In this document: in pieces, positions 21,882 through 34,810 of the stretch
Position numbering within the stretch: position 1 is the stretch's first letter
Layout: the number at the start of each line of letters is the position of its first letter
Assembly (NCBI RefSeq): GCF_937616625.2
Contig: NC_065570.1
Location: 47,917,665-47,981,664 of the forward strand
Direction of reading: 5' to 3'
Length of the DNA: 64,000 nt
DNA from: Mercurialis annua
Lineage: Eukaryota; Streptophyta; Magnoliopsida; Malpighiales; Euphorbiaceae
Made by a program: the position numbers and the translations under genes
The notes under the pieces: model-generated
The model's database searches: none
What the model saw: only the letters and a program-made list of their open reading frames with translations
What the model was told of the DNA's origin: nothing

Positions 21882-24800
21882 CTGTCAAATTTCAAAGCAT
21901 TACCAATTTGTATCTGTTAACCCAAGTGCAATTGTGGTGCTTTGAATGCTGTGAAAATCAATCAATATAATGATCATGTCATCAAATTTGTTAGAGGACT
22001 GAATGACTCTTATTCAGTTTTTAAAACTCAGATCTTGATGTCTGAGCATCTTCTTGTGATAAATCAGGCTTTTTCCATGGTAATTCAGTATGAGAGACAA
22101 TTATCTCTAACCAATGTGTAGCAAGGAGTTGATTCTAGCGTGTTAATGGCAAAGGCAACTTTGATGAACAATATGATGCTGGTTATGAGTCAAATACCTG
22201 TTATGCAAGAGGCATAATTACAGAGGAGGTTTTAGAAGAGGTGCTTTTAAAATGAATCCAGGATTCAAGCAAAAACTTTGCTCTCACTATGGCAACTCTG
22301 GCCATACTGTGGATTATTGCTACAAAAAGCATGGTTTTCCACCAGGCTTTCAACCAAAATACAAAGGAGAATCCAGCTATGCTAATCATGTCCAATATGA
22401 AGAATGTGATTATCAAGACTTAAAGATCTATTGAGAACAAATATTTCAAACATGAAACTATGAATACTAACAATGTGCCTAACCCTGCTCCTAATGTTCA
22501 AACAGGCAAAGTCTTTCCATTCACTCCTGAACAATGTCAACAATTGATGGCTTTAATTCAAGGAGAAATATATGATGAGAGGGATAATTCATATGTTAAT
22601 TCTCTTACTACTTCATACAAACCAATGTCAACTTCTTTCAAACCAGTACCAGAAGAAAAAGGTATAGTACATGCTTGCTTCTTTTCTTCTAAAACATATA
22701 AAAATTCTTGGATCCTTGACACTGGTGCTACTGACCACATTATTCGCAAATATTCTCTTTTCAAGGAGCGTGAACCAGTGACCAATGTTCATGTTAAACT
22801 TCCAACTGGACAATTCATAAGTGTCACTCAAACTGGTTTTATGCAGCTTACAGATGACTTGATATTATATAATGTGCTATATGTTCCTGTCTTTAACTTT
22901 AATATGATCTCAACAAGCAAAATGACTGATGATAGAAGGTTATGCTTAATCATTTATCATATTTCATGTACCATTCAGGACATGGACATTTGGAGAATGA
23001 TTGGTTCAGTTTAAAAGAAGGAAGGATTATACAAGTTTGTTTCTGCTGCTAAGCATGCTTATAATTCAGTTCAATCTAGATAAGGAAACATTGAGAATAA
23101 GGATGTTTAGTATTACAGATTAGGCCATTTATCAAATAATAGAATCAAGTTCTTGTAGAGGCTAGATTTAAGCAAAAAAATCTCCTTCTCATTCTGTTTG
23201 TGAAGTTTGTCATTATGCAAAACAGAAAAAGTTAACTTTTCCTGTAAGTTTTTCAATTACAGAAAGCATTTTTGATTTGATCCATATGGATATTTGGGGG
23301 CCTTTTCCAACAATAACTATGCATTGACAAAAATACTTTCTAACTATGGTGGATGATTGTAGTAGATAGACCTGGATTTTCTTATTAAAACACAAGTTAG
23401 AAGTGAGACCTCTCATGAACAAATTTTTTGCCTATGTTCAAACTCAATTTTTACAAAGGATCAAGACAATCGGAACAAATAATAGTGACGAGTTTGCTTA
23501 TACAGAATTATACAATCTTCATTGTATTATCCATCAAACTAGATGTATTTATACACCTGAGCGAAACATCACTGTTGAGAGAAAGCAACAATATATTCTC
23601 AATGTTCTTAGATTTCAGTCTTCTTTACCAATGAAATTATAGGGATACTGCATTCTTCATGCTGTGTTTTTAATAAACAATTATTGATGATAGTACACCA
23701 TATAAGCTTCTACATGATAAGTTATCAAATTTTAATAGTTTAAAAGTATTTGGTTGCCTGTGCTTTGCTGGAAATGATGACATTCACAAAAATAAGTTTG
23801 ATAAGAGAGCATTAAAGCATTAAAGTGCATTCTTTTGGGACTACCACCCAACACAAAAGGATATTCTGTATATTGCTAAGAGACAAGGCAAATAATAGTT
23901 TCTAGAAATGTTATTTTCTATGAAACTATCTTTCTATACAAACAAAAGGATGAGTTATGTGATCCTTCTCATGCCTCCACAAAACACACTAATTTTTTAT
24001 TTCTTCTTTTAGAAGAACCACTTATTCCTGCAACCAATCCTTTGTCTCCTGGTATCAGTTCATCATCTCTTTGGCAAAATGCAGAAACACATTCACTGCA
24101 TACTTTTTTTGTTCCCTCTACCTTATTTTAGGTAAAAGATTTCCCTGAATTAAGAAGAACCACCAGACAAACACACTTAGCTTCTTATATAAAGGATTAT
24201 TCTTGTTCTTTACCTCCTTCTTTTTCTTAACATACCACATCCCTACATCCTATTACTAATATTGTTACTTACAACAAATTATTCCCTTCTCATAAAGCAT
24301 TTGCATTCAACATACTCACACAGAACCACAGACATATAATGTAGCAATCAAACATAAGTGTTGGCAAGAGGCCATGCAAGTAGAGTTAAATTCATTAAAA
24401 ATAAGCAATACATGGATTCTCACACAGCTACCAGCAAATAAGAAGCCAATAGGTTGCAAATGGGTCTACAAGATCAAATATAATTTCAATGGTACAGTTG
24501 AAAGGTACAAAGCCAGACTAGTGGCAAAAGGGTATACACAACAGGAAGGATTGGACTTTATTGACACATTTAGTCCAGTTGCAAAAATGACAACTGTTAG
24601 AACCCTCATTGCTCTTGCTGCTGTTCAAAATTGGCACTTGCATCAGCTTGATATCAACAATGCATTCTTGCATGGGCATCTTCATGAATAAATCTACATG
24701 TCTCTTCCTCCTGGCTTTATTTCAGACAAAATAAACCAAGTCTACAAATTGCAGAAATCTCTGTATGGCTTGAAACAGGCTAGTAAAGAGTGGAATTCAA

Positions 24801-25855
24801 AGCTCACAGTAGCTCTCTTATCCAAAGGCTTTGAACAAGCAACATCTTATCCATCTTTGCGTATTAAAAGAACAAATTCCACCTTCATTGCTTTACTGGT
24901 TTATGTTGATGAGATCTTAGCCAGTGATTCTCTTTCAGAAATTTCCTCCATCAAAACTTTTCTGCGTTTTGAATTCAACATCAATGACCTTGGCATTCCC
25001 AAGTACTTCTTGGGTTTGGAAGTTGCAAGGTCAACTACATGCATCAACTTATCCCAAAGGAAGTACACTATCGATTTGTTGACTGAAACAGGTTTATTGG
25101 ACGCCAAACCTGTATCAAACCCTATGATCACCTCCAATAGATTGATCAAGGATGATCAAGACCTCATGTCAGATAACTCTGATTACATAAAACTGGTGGG
25201 AAAGCTTCTATACCTATGTACAACTAAACCAGATTTGTCATTTGTTGTGCAGCAACTCTCACGGTTCCTTGATTGTCCTACAAAAACTCTTCTTCATGGA
25301 GCACATAGAGTACTTAGATATCTCAAAGGTTCCCAAGGCAAAGGTTTATTCTTTTCTTCTTCCTCTCAGTTACAACTGAAAGCTTTTGTTGATGTTGACT
25401 GGGCCACTTGTCTAGATACAAGAAAATCAATCTCAAGCAATTATATTTTTCTTGGTGACTCTCTAATCTCATGGAGATCTAAAAAAACAAAATTCTGTTT
25501 CCATGTCCAGTTCAGAGGCAGAATACAGGTCTTTATCTGCATTGACATGTGAACTCCAGTGGTTATTCTACTTATTACAAGATTTGCATCAATCCTGTTC
25601 TTTCCCAGCTCCAATATATTATGACAATAATTCAGCAATTCAGCTAGCTCATAACCATGTGTTTCATGAGAGGTCAAAACACATAAAAATAGACTGCCAT
25701 ATCATCAGAGAAAAGCTAAATTCTGGTTTGTTACATTTACTTTCAGTTCCATCTGCAAACCAGTTAACAAATTATTTCACCAAGGCATTGCCACCTTCCA
25801 TTTTTCAGACTTTTATCTCCAAGCTTGGCCTATGTAATATATATATGGCCTAATT
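21882..25855 (+). pseudogene. Outer copia gag-pol remainder, heavily broken
   Basis: The gag resumes directly after ATGGA with typical text (FVRGLNDSYSVFKTQILMSEH, about 21985-22045). The zinc knuckle near 22268 is damaged, with Tyr in place of the second Cys (CSHYGNSGHTVDYC). Protease WILDTGATDH lies near 22710 and integrase remnants at about 23130-23650. RT spans 24374-25200, with a stop after HGHLHE at 24689-24691 and a changed active site YVDEIL near 24903. RNase H follows, split by a frameshift near 25500 (SSSEAEYRSL) and ending at 25853. Stops and shifts throughout show a long-dead element. The earlier part of integrase is the most eroded. Confidence 0.9.
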
Positions 25856-25873
25856 TTAAGGGGGGGGGGGGAC
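25856..25873 (+). other. Polypurine tract (G run) of outer copia
   Basis: An uninterrupted G run (about 25860-25871) follows the end of pol and precedes the 3' LTR. Its length may have grown by slippage. Confidence 0.75.
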
Positions 25874-25875
25874 AC

Positions 25876-26199
25876 TGCTTCTTTATTCTGGTGCTGCACA
25901 CATCAGATTATAATTTTAAAGAAGTTGTTACAAAGTTGTTATGCAGATTGCTAACCTGGCAGCAGTTGATTCTTCTCCTTGAACATGCAGATGGCAGCAG
26001 CTTAAGTCACATGTAGATCTTCTGTTTAGCTGATCTGGCAGCAGTTGTTTTTCTCAATACATGGAAATGTTGTGTGTTTTAGATAGCTTAGTTCACAAGT
26101 CTTAGAACTAGTATAAATAGATGTCAATAATTGATTTATCAGATTGTATTCATTTTTCTAATGATTAATAAAAATCCTCTTTTTCTCAAAATTTTGTTA
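25876..26199 (+). repeat. 3' LTR of outer copia
   Basis: It begins TGCTTCTTTATTCTGG and ends TTTTGTTA. It contains the TATA-like ACTAGTATAAATAGATG near 26108 and shows the MITE-free form of the site occupied at 2528 in the other LTR. Confidence 0.88.
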
Positions 26200-26750
26200 A
26201 GGTTTATGAGAATTAATTAGGATTTTAATTATAAATTAAATTAAAATTAATTTGAATTAATTATAATTAATTAAGTTAAATCAAATATTCCTTTTTTTTT
26301 GTCAAAGGAATATTTTTAGTTCGATTTTGCCAATTTTTGGATTGAAATGATCTGGTTGTACCAACTTTTAGATTGAAATGGTCCGCTTTACTTAAAAATA
26401 ACTTTTTTGATTATGAGTTAAAGGGGTGAAATGATGCTTTTGCTCATTTAAAAAGCTTTTGTAAATCAATGCGTAGCAAAAAGGCTAGCCTTGACAACCA
26501 CTCATATTAAAAAATTAGAAAAAAATCTAAATGTAATCTAATCTCTATCTTCAAAAGTCTATTATTAAATTTATAGAAGCAACTCATAACTCCCTTTTCC
26601 TGCCTTTTCCCATTCATTACTTGTCTTTATGCATTCATTGCTAAAGTCCAACCAAACACCTTTATGTGTCCATTACTTGTTGCTCATCCTCATCTTTTAG
26701 ATGTTTCTATTAATTTTACTTTGGTAGCGTTGCTACCACATTTCGTTATT
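26200..26750. other. AT-rich spacer, no gene
   Basis: Beyond AT-rich, T/A-rich DNA with GATTGAAATG direct repeats at 26340 and 26371, I see nothing coding. Confidence 0.6.
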
Positions 26751-27100
26751 GAATAGAAGGTCAACGCGCCCTCTAAACTTGTGACATGGGATCATTTAAC
26801 ACAATTTATATTTTTTTGAGCAACTAATCCAAAACTCTTTAATTTTAGATCAAATAACCCATAATTATATTTTTAAAATGTGTAAAATATAAATCGGAGG
26901 CAAGAAATGCAAAAAAGTAATTAGTATTTCCCTAATTGTTGCGATATAATAATTCTAAATCTATTTTTTAAAATAAAAATATAAATTATGGAGTTATTAG
27001 ACCCAAAAATAAAAAATTTTGAGGTTAATTGCTCAAAAAAGTGTAAATTGGATTAGATGATCGCGTGTCACAAGTTCAGGGGCGCATTAACCCTTTGTTC
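26751..27100. mobile_element. MITE, family 2, copy 1
   Basis: The ends GAATAGAAGGTCAACGCGCC and CGCATTAACCCTTTGTTC pair as terminal inverted repeats, and pairing continues inward (AACTTGTGACA with TGTCACAAGTT). The flanks TTTCGTTATT and TTTCATTTTT agree at 8 of 10 bases, suggesting an aged 10 bp target duplication. It has no coding content. It is related to 27599-27953. Confidence 0.75.
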
Positions 27101-27588
27101 TTTCATTTTTCAAATAATTTTTTTTCTTTTGCCTTAATAAATTAAGAAATATAAATTTTACAATTTTAATAATTATAAATTGAAATTTTAAAATTTTATG
27201 ATTTTATCTTCATTTAAATATCCACAGCAATTTTAATTTATTCAGACCGTACAATTTTATCGTTTAATCAATTTAATCCATTTTATTTTATTTATTTTTA
27301 ATTCAAAAAGATTAAATAATATTTTATTTTTTTAATAAATCAAATTGGACTGACTTTTCATTTACGGTCTTAACAGCCGGATTCATAAAATACTGCTTTC
27401 ATGTCCTGCCTTTTCACCCATAACAGGTTGTCCTTTCAGAGTTTGAGTGAGTACTATTTACCAACCACACCAAAAAAAGTTACTTGTATTATATCACATG
27501 AGTATATAAATCATGACTCTTAAAATAGTCATAAAATAAATATAATATACAACTAATTAAGCTGAAAAAATAATCTATACTGAATTAC
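27101..27588. other. AT-rich spacer between two MITEs, no gene
   Basis: No ORF, repeat border or RNA gene is seen. T- and A-rich throughout. Confidence 0.6.
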
Positions 27589-27598
27589 ATTGTATTTT

Positions 27599-27953
27599 GA
27601 ACAAAGGGTCAACCCACCCCCCTAAACTTATAACACAGAATTATTTAACCCAATTTTAATTTGTTTAAGCAATTGACCCTAAAATTTTGCATTTTTAGGT
27701 CAAATTGCCCCATAATTGTATTTCTGAAATACGTAAAATATAAATTAAAGGCGAGGGATGCGAAAAAAAAAATAAAAAGTTTACTAATTGTTGCGATAAA
27801 ATTATCGTAAACTTAATTTTTACAATAAAAATATAAATTGTGGGGTAATTTGATCCAAAAATAACGAGTGTTGAGGTTAGTTGCTCAAACAAGTTAAAAT
27901 TGGGTTAAACGATTATGTGTTATAAGTTTAGGGGGCGCGTTAACCCTTTGTTC
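27599..27953. mobile_element. MITE, family 2, copy 2
   Basis: The ends GAACAAAGGGTCAACCC and CGTTAACCCTTTGTTC are inverted repeats extending more than 30 bp inward (TAAACTTATAACACA with TGTGTTATAAGTTTA). The flanks ATTGTATTTT (27589-27598) and ATTTTATTTT (27954-27963) match at 9 of 10 bases. The interior is homologous to the copy at 26751. Confidence 0.82.
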
Positions 27954-27963
27954 ATTTTATTTT

Positions 27964-28860
27964 ATGAATGAGGGTTTGATTTTGTACGATGGTCGCATTT
28001 TTCATGATCTTTATATTTCTCATACATATAATTCAGATCATTTTTAAATGAGTTTCTTTCATCTAATTTCAAAATTAAATATATAGATATTATTATAAAT
28101 TTTGATGACTAAACATATTTATTATTTATTCATGTCCCAATTATTATAAAGCGTAAATTTTGATCTAATTTTAACAAATATATTTTAATTGTAGCTTGTT
28201 TTTTTTTTGATAATTAGAGGAGAGAAAGCGTTTGTGAAAGAAAATGATCTCACGACCTAATAGATTGTTGTTCAACGCTCATAACATTTGAGTTATAGCT
28301 CATTGGTTTAATTGTAGCTTGTTATTTGATGTTTTAAAAGATATTCATTTTTTTGATTTTTGTATTATTTATAATCATACATTTTTATTTAGTCAATTGT
28401 AACCTAATTTTGATAAGTATTTTTCGATTTTCATCATAAGTAGAATTAGAAAGTTTAAGATTTATTTACATGTAAATATACTTACATTAGCTACAGTCGA
28501 AATGTTTCTTATCGAATTTAAGTCAAAATTGATAGTTTTGAAAAGTTAGATCATAAATAGCAAACTATAAAAAGTTGGATATTTTTTTAGTGAATAAGTC
28601 TAAATTTAATTTCAAAAATATATTAATAATTAAAAAAGTTCACACTATTATTTTGTTATATTTTTTTCTTCTTAGTATAGAAAAAGAAATTTAAATATAA
28701 TACATTAAAAAATTTATTTACCTATTGAAACAAATTGACATGAAAGGATTGTTAGCTGGATTAATATATTTTTTGATTCCTGAACTTGTATCCATTTATT
28801 CATATGCTCTTCATTTTTCGGTTTAACCTATTTGACATTTCAACTTGTATATTTTATTTG
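27964..28860. other. AT-rich spacer, no gene
   Basis: No coding frame. A segment at about 28200-28320 (GAGTTATAGCTCATTGGTT) looks like part of a dispersed repeat. About 28770-28860 resembles half of a MITE whose other half may lie beyond the LINE near 45050-45130. Confidence 0.45.
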
Positions 28861-29249
28861 TTTTTTTTTCATTTGGATGAATTATAAATATGTTAAACGT
28901 CACAAGAAGTGGCAAAACCTCAACTTAAAGTTTTCGCACAAAAAATGACACACTCAAGATGACACACTAGAGGCTACGATCAAGAGAAAAGGAAAAAAAT
29001 ATCACAATCCAAAAAATAAGATACATGTCGGATTCTAAAAGAAGTCCAAACCCGAGCAAATAAAATCTCTATTACAAATTTTAAAAAGAAAAACAGCTTT
29101 AGAAAAATTGTTGAAAACCAGTGTTTTATGTCATACTCCTTACTTTGAAAAACTCTCTTATTTCTACATTTTCAAATTTTTTAAATTAAGAGGAAATATA
29201 AGATCCTCCATAATATCAAGTAAGGACCCCTCAAAATAGCATATTTCCA

Positions 29250-32200
29250 CTGTATCATGAAGTCGATAAACAAACTTGGGAAGCACCAAATCAAGCCAAT
29301 CTTCTGAAGAATACAACACTAAAACCTTCTCATAAAAACACAGTGAATAAAAATATGATCATGTGTTTCAATAACTCCTTAAAGAGAACATAAAGAGTTA
29401 TCCAAACTGATAATAGAACACCTAGACATAAATTCTTGTGATGGAACTCTATTATGAATAGCTAACCAAATAAAAAAACTTAACTCTAAGAGAAGTCCGA
29501 GATTTCCAGACCAGTGAAAAAGGATTTGCAACAACACAATCTCTTCTCAAATTTCCAACATTATGAGCAGTCCCAACACTGTCAAAAATATCAGCAGTCC
29601 CGTCAAAAATACTAACATCTTGAAGATGTTCACCTTGCTCATTCTCTATTAGTACCGGAGCTATTACTTCAACTTCATCAATAACGTGAAGAGCAGCTCT
29701 GCTTGGACGACCACCAGATTTGAAGGAGCAAGATCAGTCCCATTCTAACCATGATTGACATGAGCTAAAATGACGCCTAAATCAGTCCCAACCAAGGTCT
29801 ATCTCTCATCCATTCTATCACCCATAATATTCCCTGGATTGACAACCAACAGCTTACAAAACAAAGTAGAGGTATAGATCTGAGAGTTAGAAACCCAAGA
29901 AACCTCATCCAATATACCCAAACGAGGAGATAATCGACTAAAAATAGTTTGAAAATCTCTCAATAACAACAATTCTGAACCTCTCAACTGACGCCTCCAT
30001 CTTCAACCCTCATTCCAAATAACACTAATTGTAACTCGCTTTTGGTTTGAAAGATTATAAAGTCTCGGATACAACTTCAAAGCCAGACCATCACACATCC
30101 AATTATCATGCCAAAGAGAAACAGTATCTCCCACTCCAACAATATATTTGATATTAGCTATAAAAATTCCAAAAATTAATATCTTGGTAACATGAATACT
30201 TAATTCCTTTCCAAATAAAAGACATTTTTTAACATCCTTATGCAGTAAGCAATTTCAATCAAAAACATTCAAGCAACAAGAAATGACATTAAACCAAAGC
30301 GGGTTTGCATTCTTCATCCTTAATTTCCAGATCCATTTAAATAAAAGACTCAGATTTTTAATGTACAGCTTAGAAATTCCTAGACCTAATTCATTAAAAT
30401 CTTGAAAAATAACCCTCCAAGAAACTTTACTAAAAACCGGAGAATTAACATCTTCTTTCCAAAGAAAGCACACCATATATGATTCTAGTTGTGGTTGGAC
30501 TAAGATAGGCATATTGAAAATTGACATAAAATACACAAGGACACTGAACAAGACAGACTTGATAAGAACTAACCTTCTTACAAGAGAAAGCAGAGTACCT
30601 TTCCATAAATTCAACCGAGATTTGAACCGCTCAATAAAATAATCTCAAGAACCGCAAGAAAGCTTCTTGTTTGAAAGCGGAAGACTCAAATATTTGATAG
30701 GAAAATAATATATCCTGCAGCTTACAATAATCAACCTCATTAATATTAATTGCCATAATGGAGCTCTTATGGAAATTAATAGTTAAGCCCAAAATCAACT
30801 CAAGATATCCGAGAATACGCGTCATATTTTTTAACTGCTCAATATTGTAGGAAATATATAAAATGGTGTCATCCGCAAATTGAAGCATCGAGATTGGTTA
30901 ATGATCTTCTGAAAAAGAAAACCCTTGAGTGAACCCCAACTCCAACGATCTATCCAGCATGAATTCCAGACCCTCTACAACTAACACAAACAGATAAATC
31001 AAAATAGGGTCACCCTGATGCACACCTCTTTTTAAGCCAATTAGATCAACCGAACTATGATTAACAAGGATAGACGTGGTTGCTGAAGATGAGCAACAGG
31101 ACATCCAATCCATCTACTTCGCAAGCAAATTCATAGATTTCATCATAGAGAATAAGTACTCCCAACCGATGTTGTCAAAAGCCTTATGGAAGTCAAGCTT
31201 AGTCAAGCTTTAAAACAAGCAATTTTTCCTTTTTCTGTTAGCTAAATGAACATACTCATTAGCTATCATCAGACATTCCTGAATACTTCTACCTTTTAGG
31301 AAAGCATGCTAATTATCAAAAACCACATTAGTAAGTAAATGTGCTAATCTCCAAGAAAGATCCTTAGAAAGAAGTTGAAAAAAAACCATTTGCTAGACTA
31401 ATAGGACGATAATCTGTAATGTTGTCTGAGCCTTCCACTTTCAGGACCAGAAACATAAAGGATGTATTAATACCTTTAAATAAGGTATTAAATATGTGAA
31501 AATTGGCAAAAAAAACTCAATAAAACATCCTTCATAAAAGGCCAAGCTCTCCTACAATAATAGAAGTTAAAGCTGTTAGGACCAGGGCCTTTCTCTCACC
31601 ACACGAGGAGAGAGCATAAAAAATCTCGGACTTTGCAAAAGTGAACACTAGAGAATCTTCCAGAGAATTCGTCAGTCTCTTGGAATCTAACCCAAGGATA
31701 TCATACTCAACTCTATCTCCTCGATTATACAAAGTTCTATAAAATTCTCAGATATGAAACATGGTGTCTTTTGGCTCAAAAAAGACTTCATCCTTTATTT
31801 GAATAAAAGAAATATGATCGTTTCTGTAATAAAAAAAAGGTCATACTATGAAAAACTTAGTATTTTTCTCGCATGCCACATTCCATTTAAGCTTAGATTT
31901 CTGAATCCATAGAGATTTCATATTCTTCTCTGCCGCCCAAAGCTCTTCTTTCAACTTCGACATCTCCTTTTCCTTGACATCTAAAATCAACCCTGAGTCC
32001 CCTGCTTCTTCTTTTATAAGAATCTATTCTGAAAGCTCTTTGTTTTTTTTTTATCACCAAACACCTCTAAATCAAGACCTTAATATGATGCCTCAAATCC
32101 TTTAACCTTTGAATGAGATTAGTAGAATTCAAGTAGACTGTACTCTAGTTGGCAGCCACAAAATTGCTAAAATCCTCATGGTCCCACCTAGGAGCGTAGC

Positions 32201-33150
32201 TAGAAATTAAAATTAAGAGGGGAAAAATATACTACTTTCTTATATAAATGTAAAATTTAAGATTTATTAAAATTAAGGGGTCAATATATAATATTTTCTA
32301 GGTAACAAATACAAATAAAAACTAACATTACATAGTTCTAGCAATTTTTGAAAAAAGAGGGGCAAATGACCCACTTATCATGTATGTGGCTCCGCCACTA
32401 GTCCCATCAAGTATCAATCAAGTGAAATGGTTTAGGATCTCAATCAACTTTATATGCAAAACAAAAGCAAATAGGAACATGATCAGATTGTCCTCTGGGA
32501 AAAACAGATAAATACATATTCGGCCAAAGCGAACTAGCAGTTATAGAAATCAAGCAACTTTTGATACAAGATCTAGAAAAAAGAGTTTTGCCATGTAAAA
32601 CCCCTTCCTTGAAGCAGAAAATCTAACATCTCTTCATTCTTAATAAAATCACGAAGAGCCAACATGGATGGGGTAAAACCCAAGCCATTCAATCTTTCCT
32701 CTAGAAATGGAGTTTCATTAAAATTACCGCTAATAAAGATAATGCCAATCAAACCCAGAAAACATCTTAAATCTCTCTAAAAAAACAGCACTCTCTGCGG
32801 CCACATTGCTAGTATAAATCAAGATGTGACGGCAAGGGTTATAATCATACAAAAAATCCATAACAATATAATGAGGACTCTTGGAAATAACAACATTTTA
32901 AAGAAGCTCTAAATTCCAAATGAGCATCAAACCACCCGAAGCACCAATAGAAGGAACAAAAACAAACTTATAATCCAAGTTAAGCCAAAGATTTTTAATA
33001 AGATAGTCATCCACAATTTCCTCCTTAGACTCAATTAAACCAATAAACGACAAGTTAAGAGTAGACACCGTGTTTTTAATAAATTATGTTTCCTATTGAA
33101 AGAAAACAACCTTTACAATTCCGAGAAACACAAAGGCGTAGACATAGAAA
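29250..33150 (-). pseudogene. LINE ORF2: endonuclease and reverse transcriptase, broken
   Basis: Reading the minus strand from 33150, the endonuclease appears as LSFIGLIESKEE and ASGGLMLIWN (about 33050-32900). Its end, with FPRGQSDHVPI (SDH motif, about 32520-32480), lies just downstream of the MITE in plus coordinates. RT motifs are RGVHQGDPILIYLFVLVVEG (about 31030-30970) and the catalytic MLQFADDTILY (about 30888-30856). The thumb-like region WKGTLLSLVRRLVLIKSVL follows at 30605-30550. A zinc-binding RVT tail (FIWLAIHNRVPSQEFMSRC) is visible at about 29475-29420. Frames are broken by numerous stops, for example near 30614-30631 and 30888-30898. Confidence 0.85.
32189..32400. mobile_element. 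hAT-like MITE inside LINE endonuclease
   Basis: This is a 212 bp element with tips TAGGAGCGTAGCTA and TGGCTCCGCCACTA (reverse complement TAGTGGCGGAGCCA), so inverted ends of about 14 bp with some mismatches. Flanks are GTCCCACC (32181-32188) and GTCCCATC (32401-32408), an 8 bp duplication with one change. This fits the hAT superfamily. It has no coding capacity. Confidence 0.8.
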
Positions 33151-33176
33151 CTTAAAAAACCTTGAAATAAAAAAAG

Positions 33177-34810
33177 TTATTGTCTGTTAGATTTCAGTGC
33201 CAATTTCTTAGACAACTTTTGGAACATTGCTGATTTTGGCTTTTTATCAAAAATGCCCAAGTCATGTCTGATCTGCCAAGTCTTGCTAGCTTCATCTTCC
33301 GGAGTTGATGAAATAGCCTTATTTCTGTCATTCAAACGACTCATATTTGCAATGTCTGCATATGAAAATTCATTCTCGTCTTCCACTTGTGAATTAGAGA
33401 AAGATAGTATACTTCACAATGGATCGATCTTCTTTAGAGGTCGATAGGAGGATTTATCCTGAACTAGGAAATGAACTGTAATCTGTTGTTCTTGTGAAAT
33501 GCTACTTGCTTCATTCAACAAAGAAAACACCATGGGCAACTACTGAATATTCTGGGCAGAGTTGTTCCCTTCTTCTCTGATTTGTTAGTTTGTTCCTCCC
33601 CATTTTGGCACAACAATGGTGAACAATTTTAAACTACTTCTGTTTGAATAACGTCATGTTGTTGATCCTGAGTCGCGGCCTTCTTTATTCAACGATTCAC
33701 CATCGAACGGTGCTCAACTAAAATCTGGTTCATATTGTCCATCTGAAATGTTGGAGCAATATTCGTTTGATACCTTGAGATCACAACACCCCCTAAGCGT
33801 TGCTCGCCAAAACTAACATTCTTGTCTTCCTCTTCAATCGAGTTTGCAACCATTGTATTGAATGAGCTCAAGATGTTAGTACCTCCCATATAAGAGGTAT
33901 CATTTTTTGCGGAACTTGTCCTTACCTTGATAGAATCCACTTCCTCTCTAGAGTCTACTGAACCAGAAGCTTCTCTAATTCCATCAAACTGAACTGGTAA
34001 GATTGATTCAACAAAAAAAACCGAAACGGTTTCATTTCCAAATTTTAAATCAGCCAAATGATTTATAAAACAACATGTAGTTGAGATTAGCACAAGGCCC
34101 ATATCCATGCGATCCCACAATCCACCGTCGGATGAACTAAAATAGCTTTACCAACGGAATCACCAACTTCATTAAACACATTTGAAGACCAAAGTGGAAT
34201 AGGAATACCCGAAAATATCACCCAAACCAAATGCAAATAAGCATGGTTATAAAATGAGTGAAAATAATCATAGAGGGTTGGTCCAACATTCGCAATGAAG
34301 TCCTCCGCCTCAATAATCGAAATAAACGTAAGAAGAACTAAGTTGCCTCCCATCAACGATACATTCTCAACGCTAATATTCCTTTCAGACTGAAATTTAT
34401 TCAATTGAAGAATAGAATGTATGTCATTTACCCTTTCCACAATAAATCTCAGCATCCATTTCATATTTGCCAAAGCCACGTTATCATTCCAAATCCCTAG
34501 TATTTGGTGCTGATTTTTGACTGGAGCTCTCGACTTCTCCAGATACAACAATCCTCTAGAAGCCACTTCCTTAAACGTTCTCTCATCTTTGAAGGAAGGT
34601 GAGCTTATTATTATTGGTAGTAAAATTTTCCTCTCTGGTCTAGGATTGTTAATCAACTTATTTTTAGGAAACTTAGAAAAGAAAGCTCTAAGTTCTAACT
34701 TTCTAATTACCACCATATTCAATTGACTGAGAATCCATGACATAGGTTTAATTGAGTCTAGTCTGAGAAATTCAAAACTACAATTACGTTTGGTAAGCCT
34801 AGTTGCCAAA
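33177..34810 (-). pseudogene. LINE ORF1, C-terminal part
   Basis: It continues ORF1 beyond the Tat insertion. The frame at 34809-34087 (LTKRNCSFEFLRLDS to GIAWIWALC) is followed, after a shift near 34100, by 34120-33689, a Ser/Asp-rich tail. A last piece at 33386-33177 ends in SKKLALKSNRQ before the endonuclease. ORF1 proteins of plant LINEs bind RNA and form the particle. The segment LLTFISIIEAEDFIANVGPTL resembles the DUF4283-like region seen in many such proteins (recognition by eye). Confidence 0.65.
34728..34810. repeat. 83 bp direct duplication flanking the Tat element (left copy)
   Basis: The LINE sequence from TGAGAATCCATGACATAGG to CTAGTTGCCAAA is present in identical form at 34728-34810 and 44496-44578, on both sides of the Tat element. 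A normal gypsy insertion would duplicate only 5 bp (here CCAAA). See the right-hand copy. Confidence 0.95.

Larger units (their letters stand above)
2231..26199 (+). mobile_element. Outer Ty1/copia LTR retrotransposon, decayed, with nested insertions
   Basis: The left copy (about 2231-2885, containing a MITE) and right copy (25876-26199) of an approximately 325 bp LTR share long blocks such as TGGTGCTGCACACATCA and ACTAGTATAAATAGA. A copia-type primer site follows the left LTR and a G-run polypurine tract precedes the right LTR. The coding region has copia order (gag, zinc knuckle, protease, integrase, RT, RNase H) but carries many stops and frameshifts. Its gag is split at 3463/21877 by the Athila element. 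I could not find a convincing target duplication (flanks ATATGA and AGGTT), which fits great age. Confidence 0.9.

Noticed and set aside
2224..26204. Target duplication of the outer copia
   Set aside because: No matching 5 bp pair was found at any plausible LTR border, so none is claimed.
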